Under the pieces are notes generated by a model, which made no database searches, was not told the origin of the DNA, and saw only the letters and a list, made by a program, of their open reading frames with translations. Below are positions 22,381 to 22,631 of a stretch of DNA of 22,631 nucleotides, piece by piece. Origin of the DNA: JBOGXF01 sp050694275. GTDB lineage: Bacteria > Actinomycetota > CADDZG01 > WHSQ01. The position numbers and the translations under genes are program-made. The number at the start of each line of letters is the position of its first letter. Position 1 is the stretch's first letter. The DNA lies in assembly GCA_050694275.1 (NCBI GenBank), contig JBOGXF010000059.1:1-22631 (forward strand), read 5' to 3'.

Positions 22381-22529
22381 AGCGCTGTCCCGGCTGCGGC
22401 GAGACGAAGCCCTTGGCGGACTTCGTTCGTAATCGTGCGACCCGAAATGGTCGGGGTGCATACTGCCGCCCATGCCACAACCGCATCTGCAAGGCGAACC
22501 GCGAGGGTCACGTCCTGAGCCGTCTGTAA
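22377..22529 (+). CDS. Mini-gene: zinc ribbon only, paralogue of the preceding nuclease's N-terminus
   Basis: A 50-residue protein starting with GTG 22377, which overlaps the nuclease stop by four bases (GTGA), so it is probably translationally coupled. CPGC (Cys4, Cys7) and CRPC (Cys30, Cys33) form one zinc ribbon. Residues 4-34 align without gaps to residues 12-42 of the preceding protein (CPGCGETKPLADF against CPGCGEIKDLEAF). It ends in a short basic tail with no nuclease core. It could be a truncated nuclease duplicate or a separate DNA-binding or regulatory peptide. Beyond its stop, nothing codes in the last 100 bases of the window. Confidence 0.65.
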   Translation: MKRCPGCGETKPLADFVRNRATRNGRGAYCRPCHNRICKANREGHVLSRL

Positions 22530-22631
22530 AAAGACAGCGGTCTGAAGCCACTGCAAATCCTCGCGCTCGCGCGCCATTTCTGCTGCGCGCTGCAAAACCG
22601 GGCCTCTGAGAGCCACTGAGCGCAGCGATAT

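Noticed and set aside
1..22631. CRISPR arrays, rRNA genes and long direct repeats
   Set aside because: No regularly spaced repeat, no rRNA-like segment and no complete insertion sequence was seen on either strand.

Overview
The window looks like chromosome from a high-GC member of the Actinomycetota, probably a deep-branching or uncultured lineage. Three things support this. It carries the Pup-proteasome genes in actinobacterial order (trmI, mpa/ARC, dop, pup). It has the pgk-tpiA-secG block typical of the phylum. Many genes are preceded by a TANNNT -10 box only 6-8 bases before the start codon, the signature of leaderless transcripts. I cannot assign a class from sequence alone.

Layout. At 1-800 there are two weakly supported small ORFs of lower GC. 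At 845-2770 (minus) lies a lone DNA adenine methyltransferase fused to a type I S-like recognition domain. A plus-strand block from 2819 to 9483 then carries phosphoglycerate kinase, triosephosphate isomerase, an archaeal-type phosphoglycerate mutase, SecG, and two overlapping family-5 solute-binding lipoproteins. A tRNA-Leu(GAG) follows at 9553-9638, and an open frame that may be the tail of a serine recombinase reads into its 3' end from the opposite strand. Next come a small lipoprotein, a broken CPA2 cation/proton antiporter with a UBP-type zinc finger (minus) and its TrkA-C regulatory subunit. A Lon-substrate-binding-domain protein follows. A minus operon then encodes a HIT protein, an alpha/beta hydrolase and an F420-type LLM oxidoreductase.

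From 14843 there are two small uncharacterised proteins and a vapBC toxin-antitoxin pair, the latter lying between two short fragments that resemble the C-terminus of IS630-family transposases. After these come an HtrA-like protease lipoprotein, TrmI, the proteasomal ATPase ARC/Mpa, the depupylase/deamidase Dop and Pup. The segment after pup, where prcB-prcA would be expected, instead carries an endonuclease VII-type HNH gene and a 50-residue mini-gene that repeats only its N-terminal zinc ribbon.

Functionally the window combines lower glycolysis and secretion, peptide uptake, the pupylation pathway (Pup ending in Gln, Dop to activate it, ARC ending in QYL to dock on a 20S core) and scattered mobile or defence traces. 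No complete new system is evident. The best leads are the M-S fusion methyltransferase, the two transposase-tail remnants around vapBC, the zinc-ribbon duplication beside pup, the deleted antiporter, and the consistent leaderless-promoter grammar.
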